Part shown: in pieces, positions 26,054 to 35,489 of the stretch
How the letters are laid out: every line of letters begins with the position of its first letter
How positions within the stretch are numbered: the stretch's first letter is position 1
NCBI GenBank assembly: GCA_016709335.1
Contig: JADJNC010000060.1
Location: forward strand, 186,001 to 250,000
DNA length: 64,000 bases
Origin: Candidatus Propionivibrio dominans
Lineage (GTDB): Bacteria > Pseudomonadota > Gammaproteobacteria > Burkholderiales > Rhodocyclaceae
Reading direction: 5' to 3'
Program-made: the position numbers and the translations under genes
The notes under the pieces: model-generated
Databases searched by the model: none
Told to the model about the DNA's origin: nothing
Seen by the model: the letters and a program-made list of their open reading frames with translations, nothing else

Positions 26054-27185
26054 TTACTGCCTCCGCTACCAGTTCGGCAGGCACCGCGATTGCACGGGGC
26101 GGCATCGGATAGTGGCCACCGGCCTGCCGCCAGTTGGCAAGCTGATAGACGTAGGCCAGAACTTCGGCGACTGCCGCATAGAGTGTCGATGGGATTTCCT
26201 GATCCAGCTCGGCATGACGATAAAGCGCCCGGGCCAAAGGCGGCGCCTCCAGTGTGGGCACGCCGTTCGCAGCACCGATTTCACGGATTTTCAGGGCGAT
26301 CTCGCCCATTCCCTTGGCCAGCACCTTCGGAGCCCCCATACCGCTCTTGTAGGCCAGGGCGACAGCAAAGTGCGTCGGGTTGGTGACGATCACATCGGCT
26401 GTCGGTACCGCACCCATCATGCGCTTGCGCGCCGCCTCACGTTGCAGTTGCCGTATCCGCCCCTTGATCTGGGGGTTGCCTTCAAGTTCCTTGCCTTCCT
26501 GCTTTACTTCTTCCTTGCTCATTTTCAGCTTGTCGTGGTATTGCCAGATCTGGAAAGGCACATCAAGCGCCACGATCAACAGCATCGCCAGAACAATCAT
26601 CAGAAAACTGTAGTTGACCAGATGACCTGCACTGGACAACCCGACTTCGACGGACTGTCCAAAGAGCGCGAAAATATCGTCGCGTTCGCTCCACAAAACC
26701 CAGAAGGCAACACCACCGACCAGCAAAGCCTTGGCGATCGCCTTGAGGAGTTCGACCAGCCCGCTCCAGGAAACCAGCCGACCCAGCCCCTTGATCGGGT
26801 CCAGACGCCCCGCATCTGGATTCAGCGCCTTCAGCGAGAAATTCCAGCTACCGAGAAAAAAGGGCGAGATCAGTGCCGCAATTACCAGCGCCAGGAGCAG
26901 CGGGGCAAAGGAAAACAGGGCATCAAGGGAAAGATCGGCGAAACGCACCAACATGAACCGGGGGTCGCGAAACAGCGGCTCCTCAAGAATCAGGCCACGC
27001 CTGACAATCGCCGTCGTACGCTGCATCATCCAGGGACCGACGAACCAGAATGCTGCGGCTGAAACAACCAGGATCAAAAAAGCGCCAATCTCTCTTGAGC
27101 GAGGAACCTGACCTTCCTCGCGCGCCTGCTCTAATCGTCTGGATGACGCAGGCTCTGTTTTTTCGAGATCGCTTTCTTCGGCCAT
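26046..27185 (-). CDS. flhB: Flagellar export switch protein FlhB
   Basis: FlhB sets the substrate specificity of export and self-cleaves within N-P-T-H. The 379-residue product has four membrane helices in its first two thirds and a cytoplasmic domain with the cleavage site V-T-N-P-T-H-F-A-V-A-L near residue 265, preceded by the R-Q-L-Q-R-E-A-A-R-K-R-M-M segment. It is the first gene of the run flhB-flhA-flhF-flhG-fliA-motC-motD. The AT-rich 120 bases upstream (27186-27306) probably hold its promoter, but I see no clear sigma-54 or sigma-28 site there. Confidence 0.97.
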   Translation of the reverse strand: MAEESDLEKTEPASSRRLEQAREEGQVPRSREIGAFLILVVSAAAFWFVGPWMMQRTTAIVRRGLILEEPLFRDPRFMLVRFADLSLDALFSFAPLLLALVIAALISPFFLGSWNFSLKALNPDAGRLDPIKGLGRLVSWSGLVELLKAIAKALLVGGVAFWVLWSERDDIFALFGQSVEVGLSSAGHLVNYSFLMIVLAMLLIVALDVPFQIWQYHDKLKMSKEEVKQEGKELEGNPQIKGRIRQLQREAARKRMMGAVPTADVIVTNPTHFAVALAYKSGMGAPKVLAKGMGEIALKIREIGAANGVPTLEAPPLARALYRHAELDQEIPSTLYAAVAEVLAYVYQLANWRQAGGHYPMPPRAIAVPAELVAEAVNG

Positions 27186-27307
27186 CGGCGGATTCCAGTT
27201 AATTAGAGGCTATTATATAAATAATCCATAAAAAATAAAGGGGTATGAGAGTTTATTTACACTGATTCTAGAATAGTAGCGCAAGTACAACACTTGTGAC
27301 TTTCGTC

Positions 27308-27333
27308 ATAAAAAAAGGGAGCCGAAGCTCCCT
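27308..27333 (-). terminator. Intrinsic terminator downstream of cheA
   Basis: On the minus strand AGGGAGC, a TTCG tetraloop and GCTCCCT form a perfect 7-bp hairpin followed by a run of seven T. It lies 26 bases past the cheA stop and closes the mot-che operon before the separate flhB transcription unit. TTCG loops are known to be exceptionally stable. Confidence 0.93.
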
Positions 27334-27359
27334 GTCTGGTCAGTTATCCTGTCTTTGCG

Positions 27360-29297
27360 TCAGATGGAACGCTCAAGCGACCTGGTCTGCCGGGTGCCTG
27401 ACTCGTGTTCAATATGCGCATTCAAATCAGCCAGCAACTCTTTCATATCCAGAATCAGCACGATCTGACCGTTTGAAAGTGTCGTCACACCGGCCACGCC
27501 ACGCGGCCGGAAGTCGTCGAGCGACTTGATTACCGCGTCATCCCGCCCGGCAAAACTATCCACCGAGAGAATGAAACTGCGCTCTGAAGTCTGCATCAAC
27601 ACACCGTATTCCGGTGTTTTCAGTTGCGGCCATCCGAGCAGGCGCGAGAGCGCAACTACCGGCAAAATTTCGCCACGCACGACCAGGGTTTCCTTGCCGC
27701 CCACCTCCTGCATCCTGTTTTTCTCGATGGGCAGTATTTCGCGAACCATCGAAAGCGGCAGCGCGAACGGCTGATCACCGAGCAGGACGAGCAGAACCGG
27801 GAGAATGGCCAGCGTCAACGGCAGAGAAATGATGAATACCGAGCCTTTACCGGGCTCGGAACGGATCTCGACCGAACCGTTGAGTTTCTGGATATTGGTT
27901 TTGACGACATCCATGCCGACACCCCGACCGGAGACGGCTGAAGCCTGTGCCATGGTCGAAAAGCCGGGCAGAAAGATCAGATTGAGGCTTTGCCTGTCAT
28001 CCAGCGTATTGGCTTCTTCCTCCTTGATGATCCCCTTTTCGATGGCCTTCGAACGTATGCGTTCAGGACTCATCCCGCGACCGTCGTCGGCAATGATCAG
28101 GACAATGTGATCGCCTTCCTGACGCGCCTCGAGCCGGATGATACTCTTGCTCGGCTTGCCTGCGGCCAGACGATCTTCCGCCGATTCAACACCATGGTCC
28201 ACCGCATTGCGCACGAGATGAACCAGGGGATCCGCCAGATCCTCGATCATCGTTTTATCGACTTCGGTTTCCTCGCCGACAAGCGCCAGCTCGATATCCT
28301 TGCCTAACTGTCGTGCCAGGTCGCGGGCAATCCGTGGATACTTCTGGAACAAACGACCGATCGGCTGCATTCGGGTTTTCATTACGGAGTTCTGCAGATC
28401 GGAGACCAGCAGGTCGAGCTGGCTGACGGCCTGGTCGAGCGCATGCAAGGTCTCGGAATCATTGCGACCGGCAAGAATGTCGGCACGTAAGCTGGTCAGA
28501 CGGTTCTTGGTCAGACCAATCTCGCCTGAAAGATTCAGTACCTGATCCAGACGTGCCGTATCGACGCGAATCGTCGATTCACGGGCAGCGGCTTTCTCCT
28601 CGCTACGCCGACCCGAAGTCGCTCCCGAGACGGCAAAGCCCGGCTTGTCGGTCTCGCGTCGCCCCTCCGGCGGGTAACGTGGTGCCATCGCAGCGGCCGT
28701 GGCTGGGGCATTACCGGCCTTTTCCTGAACGACAGAGGAAGAAGGGGGCGCCACCAGCGGAATGGCCTGACCGGTCAGCGCAGCATGCAGCACCTGCCAA
28801 TCAGGCTCTTCACTGGTGTTGATGACGGTCACTGGCGCCGCCTGCACAGAACCATCAACCCTCTGCACATCAACCGTTGCCGCAACGACTGGATCGGCAT
28901 GAATCTCGCCGGCAAGCGCAGTGCGCAAGGCGGCAATCACTTCCGCTTGCGCCGGGCGCGGCAGCGAAGTCTGCGCCAGCTCGCCAAACATGTTGCGAAC
29001 ACCCTGAGTCGCCGCCATGATGGTGTCCATCAACTCCGGCGTCAGACGCATCTGGGCGTTGCGTAACTGGTCAAAAAGGTTCTCGGTCAGATGACAAAGC
29101 GTCACCAGTTCGGTGGCGTTAAGGAAGCCCGCCCCGCCCTTGATGGTATGAAATCCCCGAAAGATGTCGTTCAGCAATCGCCGATCATCCGGACTCCTCT
29201 CCAGGTCGACCAGTTTATTGTCGACATCAGACAGAAGATCACCGGCCTCCTGCAGGAAATCCTGCAGCAAGTCTTCCATTCCGGAAAAGTCACTCAT
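27360..29297 (-). CDS. cheA: Chemotaxis histidine kinase CheA
   Basis: CheA autophosphorylates on His and donates phosphate to CheY (and normally CheB). ATG at 29297 is preceded by AGGAGC, and gives 645 residues. Visible domains: HPt (P1) with the phospho-His at H50 in F-R-G-F-H-T-I-K-G-G; a Pro/Ala-rich region (about 160-245) in place of a clear P2 domain; P3 dimerisation; the kinase ATP-binding boxes (H-L-V-R-N-A-V-D-H-G, D-D-G-R-G-M, G-R-G-V-G-M-D-V-V); and a CheW-like C-terminus. It is last in the che operon, before the terminator. Confidence 0.96.
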   Translation of the reverse strand: MSDFSGMEDLLQDFLQEAGDLLSDVDNKLVDLERSPDDRRLLNDIFRGFHTIKGGAGFLNATELVTLCHLTENLFDQLRNAQMRLTPELMDTIMAATQGVRNMFGELAQTSLPRPAQAEVIAALRTALAGEIHADPVVAATVDVQRVDGSVQAAPVTVINTSEEPDWQVLHAALTGQAIPLVAPPSSSVVQEKAGNAPATAAAMAPRYPPEGRRETDKPGFAVSGATSGRRSEEKAAARESTIRVDTARLDQVLNLSGEIGLTKNRLTSLRADILAGRNDSETLHALDQAVSQLDLLVSDLQNSVMKTRMQPIGRLFQKYPRIARDLARQLGKDIELALVGEETEVDKTMIEDLADPLVHLVRNAVDHGVESAEDRLAAGKPSKSIIRLEARQEGDHIVLIIADDGRGMSPERIRSKAIEKGIIKEEEANTLDDRQSLNLIFLPGFSTMAQASAVSGRGVGMDVVKTNIQKLNGSVEIRSEPGKGSVFIISLPLTLAILPVLLVLLGDQPFALPLSMVREILPIEKNRMQEVGGKETLVVRGEILPVVALSRLLGWPQLKTPEYGVLMQTSERSFILSVDSFAGRDDAVIKSLDDFRPRGVAGVTTLSNGQIVLILDMKELLADLNAHIEHESGTRQTRSLERSI

Positions 29298-29307
29298 GAT
29301 GAAGCTC

Positions 29308-30201
29308 CTAGAATCCCAGGCTTCCGAGCAGATCATCGACCTGCTGCTGATTGCCAACGACGTCAGTACGTCCTGCGGCATTGATCACCGGGCCGTTGAG
29401 CAAGGTGTTGACCGATTCAGTCCGCTTATCGCCCGGCATCGTTTCAATAAGCACGGACATCAGTTGCGTCTCCAGATCCTGGGCTACCGCAATCACTTTC
29501 TTGATCACCTGGCCGGTCAGATCCTGAAAGTCCTGAGCCATCATGATTTCCAGTAACTGCTCCCGGGTCGCCGCAGTTTTCTGTGGCACCGCATTTTTGA
29601 GGAATGCCTGAGTTTCTGCGGCCAGAAGCTTGAAATCCTCGACCCCCATGCGGTTGGCGAACAGGGCATCCCACTTCGTACCGAGCAAGGCGGCACCGGC
29701 TTCCAGTTCTTCCTGCAAGGGATTGGCGATATCGGTGGCGTTCAATACCTTGCACGCCGCCTGCTCGGTAAGATTGGCAATGTACGCCAGCCGGTCTCTG
29801 GCATCCGGAATCGCCGAAGCCGTTTTTTCAAGAAGTTTGTCATAACCCAGCCCCCCGAGAGTGTCGTGCAACTGCCTGGCCATCTGTCCGACCTGCTGGA
29901 ACACCTTGTCCTGAACCGGCCAGTTCTCGAGGTTCTCGGACAAGCCGACCCCTCCGACGACCATACTCGCCTCACCGGAAGACTTTTTCTCGGCAATCGA
30001 ATCAAACAAGGCCTGCAAATCCTGCGAGTCGTCGCTCGAACCATCGCCTTCACGCGCTTGCTGCATGAGCGAAGGCCGTGCTTCTGCAACAGCCGCCGAA
30101 AGCGTGGCGGGATCCGGCGCGGCACTTGCCACAGCGCCGGCAATACTGTCGAACAGCGCCTCAAGTTCGCTGGAATCGCCCGTAGTATTCGCGTCACTCA
30201 T
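29308..30201 (-). CDS. cheZ: CheY-P phosphatase CheZ
   Basis: CheZ dephosphorylates CheY-P and ends the signal. ATG at 30201 gives 297 residues; the cheY stop overlaps the leader. The N-terminal 80 or so residues are acidic and low in complexity, longer than in E. coli CheZ (214 residues) and containing two copies of a similar L-F-D-S-I-A block (near residues 14 and 62). The catalytic helix carries M-M-A-Q-D-F-Q-D-L-T-G-Q-V-I-K-K, with the conserved D-F-Q-D-L-T-G-Q. The C-terminus ends V-D-D-L-L-G-S-L-G-F, the CheY-binding peptide. Confidence 0.93.
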   Translation of the reverse strand: MSDANTTGDSSELEALFDSIAGAVASAAPDPATLSAAVAEARPSLMQQAREGDGSSDDSQDLQALFDSIAEKKSSGEASMVVGGVGLSENLENWPVQDKVFQQVGQMARQLHDTLGGLGYDKLLEKTASAIPDARDRLAYIANLTEQAACKVLNATDIANPLQEELEAGAALLGTKWDALFANRMGVEDFKLLAAETQAFLKNAVPQKTAATREQLLEIMMAQDFQDLTGQVIKKVIAVAQDLETQLMSVLIETMPGDKRTESVNTLLNGPVINAAGRTDVVGNQQQVDDLLGSLGF

Positions 30202-30202
30202 C

Positions 30203-30592
30203 TCAAGCACCCATTTTGTCAAAAATCTTCTGCAGTTTTTCGGCCAGCGTCGCTGCGGTAAAAGGCTTTACGATGTAACCGCTGGCACCCGCCTGCGCAG
30301 CAGCAATGATGTTTTCCTTTTTGGCTTCGGCCGTAATCATCATCACCGGCAAATGCTTCAGGGTCGGCGTTGAACGAATCGCCTGCAGCAACTGCAGGCC
30401 GTCCATATTCGGCATATTCCAGTCCGTCACGACAAACTCGAATCCACCCCCCTGAAGTTTCTGGAGAGCAATCGCGCCATCTTCGGCCTCTTCCACATTG
30501 GTATACCCCAGCTCCTTGAGCAGGTTTCTGACAATGCGGCGCATCGTCGAAAAATCATCAACCACCAGAATTCTCAACTTCGGATCAGCCAT
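30203..30592 (-). CDS. cheY: Chemotaxis response regulator CheY
   Basis: CheY carries the signal from CheA to FliM. The 129-residue receiver has all active-site residues at the E. coli numbering: D12 and D13, phospho-acceptor D57, T87 and K109. Sequence and length are those of a canonical CheY, with no output domain. It is followed directly by cheZ and preceded by cheV. Confidence 0.97.
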   Translation of the reverse strand: MADPKLRILVVDDFSTMRRIVRNLLKELGYTNVEEAEDGAIALQKLQGGGFEFVVTDWNMPNMDGLQLLQAIRSTPTLKHLPVMMITAEAKKENIIAAAQAGASGYIVKPFTAATLAEKLQKIFDKMGA

Positions 30593-30613
30593 TCTTTACT
30601 CCTGAATTTCCAT

Positions 30614-31564
30614 TCATCGCTCAAGCATCGGGCGTAGCGTGTCGGCCAGCATCTCGGCATCAAACTTGGCAACGTAGGCATCGACGCCTACCGCCTGCCC
30701 CATGGCCTTGTTGGCCTCGGAGGACAGCGAGGAGTGCATGATGACCGGGATGCCGGAAAAACGTGAATCGCTCTTGATGTGCTTTGTCAGCACGTAACCG
30801 TCCATCTCCGGCATTTCCGCATCAACCAGGATGAGGCGGACGTCATTGCGCAGCGAAGCGCCCGTTTGCTGGGCATGCGCAGCCATACCCTGCAACCGGC
30901 TCCATGCTTCCGCACCATTGGTGGCGTGCTTGTGCTTGACGCCCAGTTTGTCAAGCACCTCTGCAATCTTGCGCCGGGCGACGATCGAATCATCGGCGAA
31001 AAACACCCCTGTATCTGCGCTGACCTGTGCCGGTGAAATATCGATAATGACGGCCTCGCCAAACGCATTGGCGAGGATTTGTTCGACATCGAGAAGCGAC
31101 ACCAGCGTACCGTTATCAAGCTCGGTGATGGCCGTAATCAGCCCCTGATTCGACGACAGGATGCTTTCCGGGGCTCTGACCTTTTCCCAATCCACCCGGA
31201 TGATGCGATCGACTTCGTGCACCAGAAAACCCAGCGTACGCTTCGAGTATTCGGCCACCATCATGGTCTTGCCACGCTCGATCGGCTCATCCTTGTGTTC
31301 GAGAAAACTGACCAGGGAGAGCACGGGAATCACGTTCCCGCGCAGGGAAACCAGACCTTCAACGCCGCGTGGCATGTTTGGAGTTTTGGTGATATGCGGC
31401 GTACGCCCGACCTCACGCACCTTGAATACGTTGATCCCGAATGTCTCCCGTGTTCCCAGCGAAAAAAGAAGAATCTCCATCTTGTTGGAGCCGGCCAGCC
31501 GGGTTCTCGCATCGACACTGTCCAGCAGGTTTTTGCTTTCCACCAGATCCATCGTCATCGTCAT
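30614..31564 (-). CDS. cheV: Chemotaxis adaptor CheV (copy 1)
   Basis: CheV joins a CheW-like coupling domain to a receiver domain and links receptors to CheA with phosphorylation-dependent tuning. The 316-residue product has the CheW part (about 20-165, M-E-I-L-L-F-S-L-G then G-L-V-S-L-R-G-N-V-I-P-V) and a receiver (about 185-310) with F-F-A-D-D-S-I-V, the acceptor Asp in L-I-L-V-D-A-E-M-P-E-M-D-G, and a Lys near A-K-F. It is paired with a second, similar CheV immediately upstream. Confidence 0.95.
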   Translation of the reverse strand: MTMTMDLVESKNLLDSVDARTRLAGSNKMEILLFSLGTRETFGINVFKVREVGRTPHITKTPNMPRGVEGLVSLRGNVIPVLSLVSFLEHKDEPIERGKTMMVAEYSKRTLGFLVHEVDRIIRVDWEKVRAPESILSSNQGLITAITELDNGTLVSLLDVEQILANAFGEAVIIDISPAQVSADTGVFFADDSIVARRKIAEVLDKLGVKHKHATNGAEAWSRLQGMAAHAQQTGASLRNDVRLILVDAEMPEMDGYVLTKHIKSDSRFSGIPVIMHSSLSSEANKAMGQAVGVDAYVAKFDAEMLADTLRPMLER

Positions 31565-31584
31565 ACTCCAGCAAGATCACTGCG

Positions 31585-32556
31585 TCAGGCAACAGGCTGC
31601 ACCACAGGAACCGATCCCAGCAGCCGCCGCGTAAGCGTTTCCGAGAGTTTCTGCGCTTCGAACTTGGGCACGTACTCATCGACACCGACCGACATGCCGA
31701 GTTGCTGATTGGACATTCCGGACAGCGACGAATGCATGATAACCGGCACCCCGGCAAAGCGCGGATCGGTTTTAATTTTCCTGGTCAGGATATACCCGTC
31801 CATTTCCGGCATCTCGACATCGGTCAGCACCAGACTGACGAGATCACTCACCTTCCGCCCGGAAGCCTGGGCATAAGTGGCGATTTTCTCGAGTTCGTTC
31901 CATGCTTCACGGCCATTGATCGCGCCAACATACTTGACGTTCATGGCCTCGAGAGTGCGCGTTATCTGCTTGCGCGCAACGACTGAGTCGTCGGCAAAAA
32001 AGACCGTCAGCGTCGGATCACTGAGCGGCTTGATATTGCGATAAACGATTTCCTCGTCGTAATTCGTTGTTTCCGAAAGCACCTTTTCAACGTCCAGCAT
32101 CATCACCAGACGACCATCGGGCAACTCGGTCACCGCCGTTACCAGCCCGCCCATCTCGGCCACCAGCATCTCCGGCGGGACCCGCATCTGGCTCCAGTCC
32201 AGACGAAGAATGGTATCAACGCCCTCAACCAGAAAGCCCTGCGTATGACCGGCGTACTCGGTAACAATCATGATCGAGCGCGGCGTGTCGGTAGCCACCC
32301 CGGCATAACTGGCCAGGTCAACAACCGGAACCAGTGCGCCACGCAGACTGACCATTCCCACAACCGATGCCGGCATCTCCGGTGCTGAAGTAATGACCGG
32401 TGTCCGCATGACTTCGCGCACCTTGAAAACATTGATGCCAAACGTTTCACTGCGCCCCGTTTTCGAATTGGTACCGAGCGAAAACAACAATATCTCCAGC
32501 TTGTTGGTGCCGGCGAGTTTGGTACGCGCATCAATATTTTTGAGCAGTTCTGACAT
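31585..32556 (-). CDS. cheV: Chemotaxis adaptor CheV (copy 2)
   Basis: This second CheV has 323 residues from the ATG at 32556, which is preceded by GGAG at 7 bases. It has the same CheW-receiver order: L-E-I-L-L-F-S-L-G near residue 18, G-M-V-S-L-R-G-A-L-V-P-V near 70, then F-F-A-D-D-S-V-V and acceptor Asp in V-L-T-D-V-E-M-P-E-M-D-G. It differs clearly from copy 1, so the pair is an old duplication or two distinct paralogues. No cheW gene is in the window, so these may supply coupling here. Confidence 0.95.
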   Translation of the reverse strand: MSELLKNIDARTKLAGTNKLEILLFSLGTNSKTGRSETFGINVFKVREVMRTPVITSAPEMPASVVGMVSLRGALVPVVDLASYAGVATDTPRSIMIVTEYAGHTQGFLVEGVDTILRLDWSQMRVPPEMLVAEMGGLVTAVTELPDGRLVMMLDVEKVLSETTNYDEEIVYRNIKPLSDPTLTVFFADDSVVARKQITRTLEAMNVKYVGAINGREAWNELEKIATYAQASGRKVSDLVSLVLTDVEMPEMDGYILTRKIKTDPRFAGVPVIMHSSLSGMSNQQLGMSVGVDEYVPKFEAQKLSETLTRRLLGSVPVVQPVA

Positions 32557-32739
32557 GCATAAACTCCATCCCGGGAAAATAGCCTTCTGCCATGTTACGC
32601 ACATCTTAATTGAACAAGGGTCAATCCACTATAAGCATCTGTATATAAATGCCGAAATACCTCATCAAAGCGGCTATCCAAAATAAACTCAGGATTTATT
32701 TCAACACCCTTTCACGAGTCAAACAAGGGCCGGGAAACA

Positions 32740-32910
32740 GGGCAATCGCACCAAACTTCAAAGTCCACCGCAGAGCCGCAAAGAAGCAAAGGAAACGCAA
32801 AGAGAGAAGAAGAAAGCCAATATGTGTTGGTCGCCTTTGACTTTCTTTGCGAAAAATTCGCGTCCTTCGCGCCTTCGCAGTGGGTGTTTCAGTTTGTTGC
32901 AATTGCCCTG
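32740..32910. repeat. Dispersed 170-bp palindromic repeat, copy 1
   Basis: Most of the 398-base gap between cheV copy 2 and cheB is a repeat that recurs at 36485-36655 with about 85-90 percent identity by eye. It starts GGGCAAT and ends ATTGCCC, and its two halves form an imperfect long inverted repeat (CCACCGCAGAGCCGCAAAG... against ...CCTTCGCAGTGGGTG). No protein-coding frame is conserved between the copies. The rest of the gap (32557-32739) is AT-rich and probably holds the cheV promoter. Confidence 0.85.
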
Positions 32911-32954
32911 GCCGGGATAGCATACTGCCTCAAGTCTTGCGCCAACCCTGGTCA

Positions 32955-33581
32955 TCAACCCGGCCGGCCAAGCAGCGAGAGCACACGCCGGGACAGCCCA
33001 TCCAGACTGGCGACATCTTCGAGCGCACCAATCAATGCGGCTTCACGCGGCATCCCATAGACCACGCAACTCGCCTCATCCTGGCCCAAGGTCCGTGCGC
33101 CGGCCTGGCGCATGCGCAGCAAACCCTTGGCACCGTCCTTGCCCATGCCGGTGAGAATGACCCCGATCGCGTTGCGGCCGATAACTTCAGCGGCCGAGTC
33201 GAACAGCACATCGACCGAAGGGCGGTGGCGATTGACCGGCGGCGTCTTGAGCAACTCGGTGACATAAGCCGACGCGCCACGTTTTATTCTCAGGTGAGAA
33301 TGACCAGGCGCGACATAGACCGTACCTGATTCGAGCAGCTCACCGCCTTGCGCCTCGATGACGCGTGGCGCACAAAGCATGTTCAGACGGGCGGCGAACG
33401 ACGCGGTGAACGACTCCGGCATATGCTGAACGATCAGGATCGGCGGGCAATCCGGCGGTATTCCCAGCAACAAGGTCTTGACCGCTTCTGTCCCCCCGGT
33501 TGAGGCGCCGACAAAAATGATCCTGCTACTGCTCGTCATCGGCCGGCTCACGGGGCGTGGTGCCGCACCCGAATTTCCCAT
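32955..33581 (-). CDS. cheB: Chemotaxis methylesterase CheB, catalytic domain only
   Basis: CheB demethylates and deamidates chemoreceptors. This 208-residue protein is only the C-terminal esterase domain of the usual 340-370-residue CheB. The catalytic triad is visible: S27 in V-G-A-S-T-G-G, H53 in V-Q-H-M-P and D149 in G-M-G-K-D-G. The receiver domain and linker that normally hold CheB inactive are missing, and the sequence before the domain is cheR, not a lost receiver. ATG at 33581 follows AGGCGG; ATG at 33608 (9 residues longer) is possible. It is coupled to cheR, with a 1-base gap or overlap. Confidence 0.9.
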   Translation of the reverse strand: MGNSGAAPRPVSRPMTSSSRIIFVGASTGGTEAVKTLLLGIPPDCPPILIVQHMPESFTASFAARLNMLCAPRVIEAQGGELLESGTVYVAPGHSHLRIKRGASAYVTELLKTPPVNRHRPSVDVLFDSAAEVIGRNAIGVILTGMGKDGAKGLLRMRQAGARTLGQDEASCVVYGMPREAALIGALEDVASLDGLSRRVLSLLGRPG

Positions 33582-33582
33582 A

Positions 33583-34458
33583 TCAGCACCGCCTGGGAGC
33601 AAGTTCATAAACGGTTTTCCCCTGCGCGCGGAACAGTTCGGCCGCATGCAAAAAGCTTTCCGAATGTCCGGCAAACAGCAGTCCCGTGTCGCTCATCAGG
33701 GGAGCAAAGCGCGACAGGATTCTGAACTGCGTCGCTTTGTCAAAATAGATCATGACGTTTCGACAGAACAGGACATCGAGCGGAGCGCGAACCGGCCAGT
33801 TCGGCTCCAGCAGATTCAGGCGCTGGAAGCTGATCAGGCGACGCAACTCCGGACGCACGGTAAAGAGCCCTTCCTCGGTGCCCGAACCCTTGACAAAAAA
33901 ACGGCTCAGACGCTCGCGCGAGATCCGCTCGACACGATCCAGCGGATAAACCCCCTTGGCGGCACTAGCCAGCACACTGGTATCCAGATCGGAGGCCAGG
34001 ATGGTCACCGGCACGTTGAAACTGTTGAAGGTTTCGACCACGGTCATCGCGATACTGTAGGGTTCCTCTCCGGTCGACGCCGCACAACACCAGATCCTGA
34101 TCGGCGAATGCCCCTGCAACTTCTGCAGATGCGCGGCAAGAATCGGAAAATGATGCGCTTCGCGATAAAAGGATGTGAGATTGGTGGTCAGCGAATTGAC
34201 AAACTTTTCCCACTCGATTTTATCGCCTCTCTGAAGCAAGGCCAGATAGTCGCCAAAGGATTTCAGGCGTGTTTCGCGCAAACGGCGCGCAAGGCGACTA
34301 TAAACCATGTCCTGCTTGGCATCCGAAAGCGAGATGCCGGCATGTTGATGGATCATTTTGCGCACGCATTCGAAATCCGCCGCAGTAAAGGCGAACTCCC
34401 GCTCACCGGCATCGCGCAGCGCAGTCGCCTTGCTCGATGAGGGCTTCTGTTCAATCAC
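33583..34458 (-). CDS. cheR: Chemoreceptor methyltransferase CheR
   Basis: CheR methylates receptor glutamates with S-adenosylmethionine. The 291-residue product has the N-terminal helical domain (about 20-90) and the SAM-binding domain with [16 protein letters not shown] near residue 120, then C-R-N-V-M-I-Y-F near residue 237. Length is typical. It precedes cheB and follows motB. Confidence 0.96.
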   Translation of the reverse strand: MIEQKPSSSKATALRDAGEREFAFTAADFECVRKMIHQHAGISLSDAKQDMVYSRLARRLRETRLKSFGDYLALLQRGDKIEWEKFVNSLTTNLTSFYREAHHFPILAAHLQKLQGHSPIRIWCCAASTGEEPYSIAMTVVETFNSFNVPVTILASDLDTSVLASAAKGVYPLDRVERISRERLSRFFVKGSGTEEGLFTVRPELRRLISFQRLNLLEPNWPVRAPLDVLFCRNVMIYFDKATQFRILSRFAPLMSDTGLLFAGHSESFLHAAELFRAQGKTVYELAPRRC

Positions 34459-34505
34459 GAAAATGCCCGCAGACGCTCATGGGCGGTCTCCGACGGCCTG
34501 CCAGC

Positions 34506-35462
34506 TCAATTCCTGGCGTCGGGTTTTGCCTGCACAGCCGGAGCTTCTGCACTGTCCCTGTTATCCATCTCGAGCACCGCATTGCCGTCTTCCTGCAGCA
34601 TGGCTTCTTCGGTCCGCTTGTTCAGTACCACGATATTGATCCGTCGATTGGCCGAGCTCAAGGGGTCGTTCTTGTCGAACAACACGGTCGAAGACAGGCC
34701 AACCACGCGCATCACCTTGTTTTCGTCCATGCCGCCGGCAATCATTTCACGGCGCGACGCGTTCGCCCGGTTTGCCGACAGTTCCCAGTTGGAAAAACCC
34801 TTCTCGCCGCCGCCGAACTGCGCCGCATCGGTGTGCCCGGAAAAACTGACCTTGTTGGGAACGGCGTTCAGCGCCTTGCCAATTTCACGCAGGATCACCT
34901 TGGAATAGGGCTTCAGTTCAGCGCTGCTGGTGTCGAACATCGGGCGGTTTTTCTCGTCGATGATCTGGATACGCAGACCTTCCGGAGTCACATCGATCAG
35001 CAACTGGTTCTTGAACTGCCTGAGCATTGAATTGCTGTCGATGAGCTTCTCGATGTTCTGTTTCAGTTCGTTGAGCGTCGCCTTCTCACGCTGCTCGAAC
35101 TCCTTGCGCAGTTGTTCAGCCTTGGCCTCCCTGAGCGTCGGCGCCTTTTTTGTTGCTTGTACCTCGCCGTCCTTGACCTGGCCGGAACTGCTGGTCAGAT
35201 CCTTGCCGCCACCCTTCAGAATGCTTGTCGCATCACCGGCTCCGGTACCGCCGGACATGCCGACCTTGAGCGGATTGAGGAAGTAATCGGCAATGCCCTT
35301 GAGATCGCCATTCGCCGTCGAGCCGAGCAGCCACATCAGCAGAAAGAACGCCATCATCGCCGTCACAAAGTCGGCGTAGGCGATTTTCCAGGCGCCGCCG
35401 TGATGGCCGCCCGCCACCTTCCTGATGCGTTTGATGACTATCGGGCGTACGTCTTCGCTCAT
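34506..35462 (-). CDS. motB: Flagellar motor stator protein MotB
   Basis: MotB anchors the MotA channel to peptidoglycan. The 318-residue product has a cytoplasmic start, one membrane helix with the proton-binding Asp in W-K-I-A-Y-A-D-F-V-T-A-M-M-A-F-F near residues 25-40, a plug region, and an OmpA-like C-terminal domain with S-F-S-G-H-T-D-A and N-W-E-L-S-A-N-R-A-N-A-S-R. It directly follows motA and is distinct from motD at 19322. Confidence 0.96.
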   Translation of the reverse strand: MSEDVRPIVIKRIRKVAGGHHGGAWKIAYADFVTAMMAFFLLMWLLGSTANGDLKGIADYFLNPLKVGMSGGTGAGDATSILKGGGKDLTSSSGQVKDGEVQATKKAPTLREAKAEQLRKEFEQREKATLNELKQNIEKLIDSNSMLRQFKNQLLIDVTPEGLRIQIIDEKNRPMFDTSSAELKPYSKVILREIGKALNAVPNKVSFSGHTDAAQFGGGEKGFSNWELSANRANASRREMIAGGMDENKVMRVVGLSSTVLFDKNDPLSSANRRINIVVLNKRTEEAMLQEDGNAVLEMDNRDSAEAPAVQAKPDARN

Positions 35463-35489
35463 TCAGGGTCCTCGTTCGGCAACACCGGG

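Noticed and set aside
27280..27300. Dyad CAAGTACAACACTTG upstream of flhB as a sigma-54 site or operator
   Set aside because: It lacks the GG and GC spacing of a sigma-54 promoter, and a single short dyad is not enough for an operator call.
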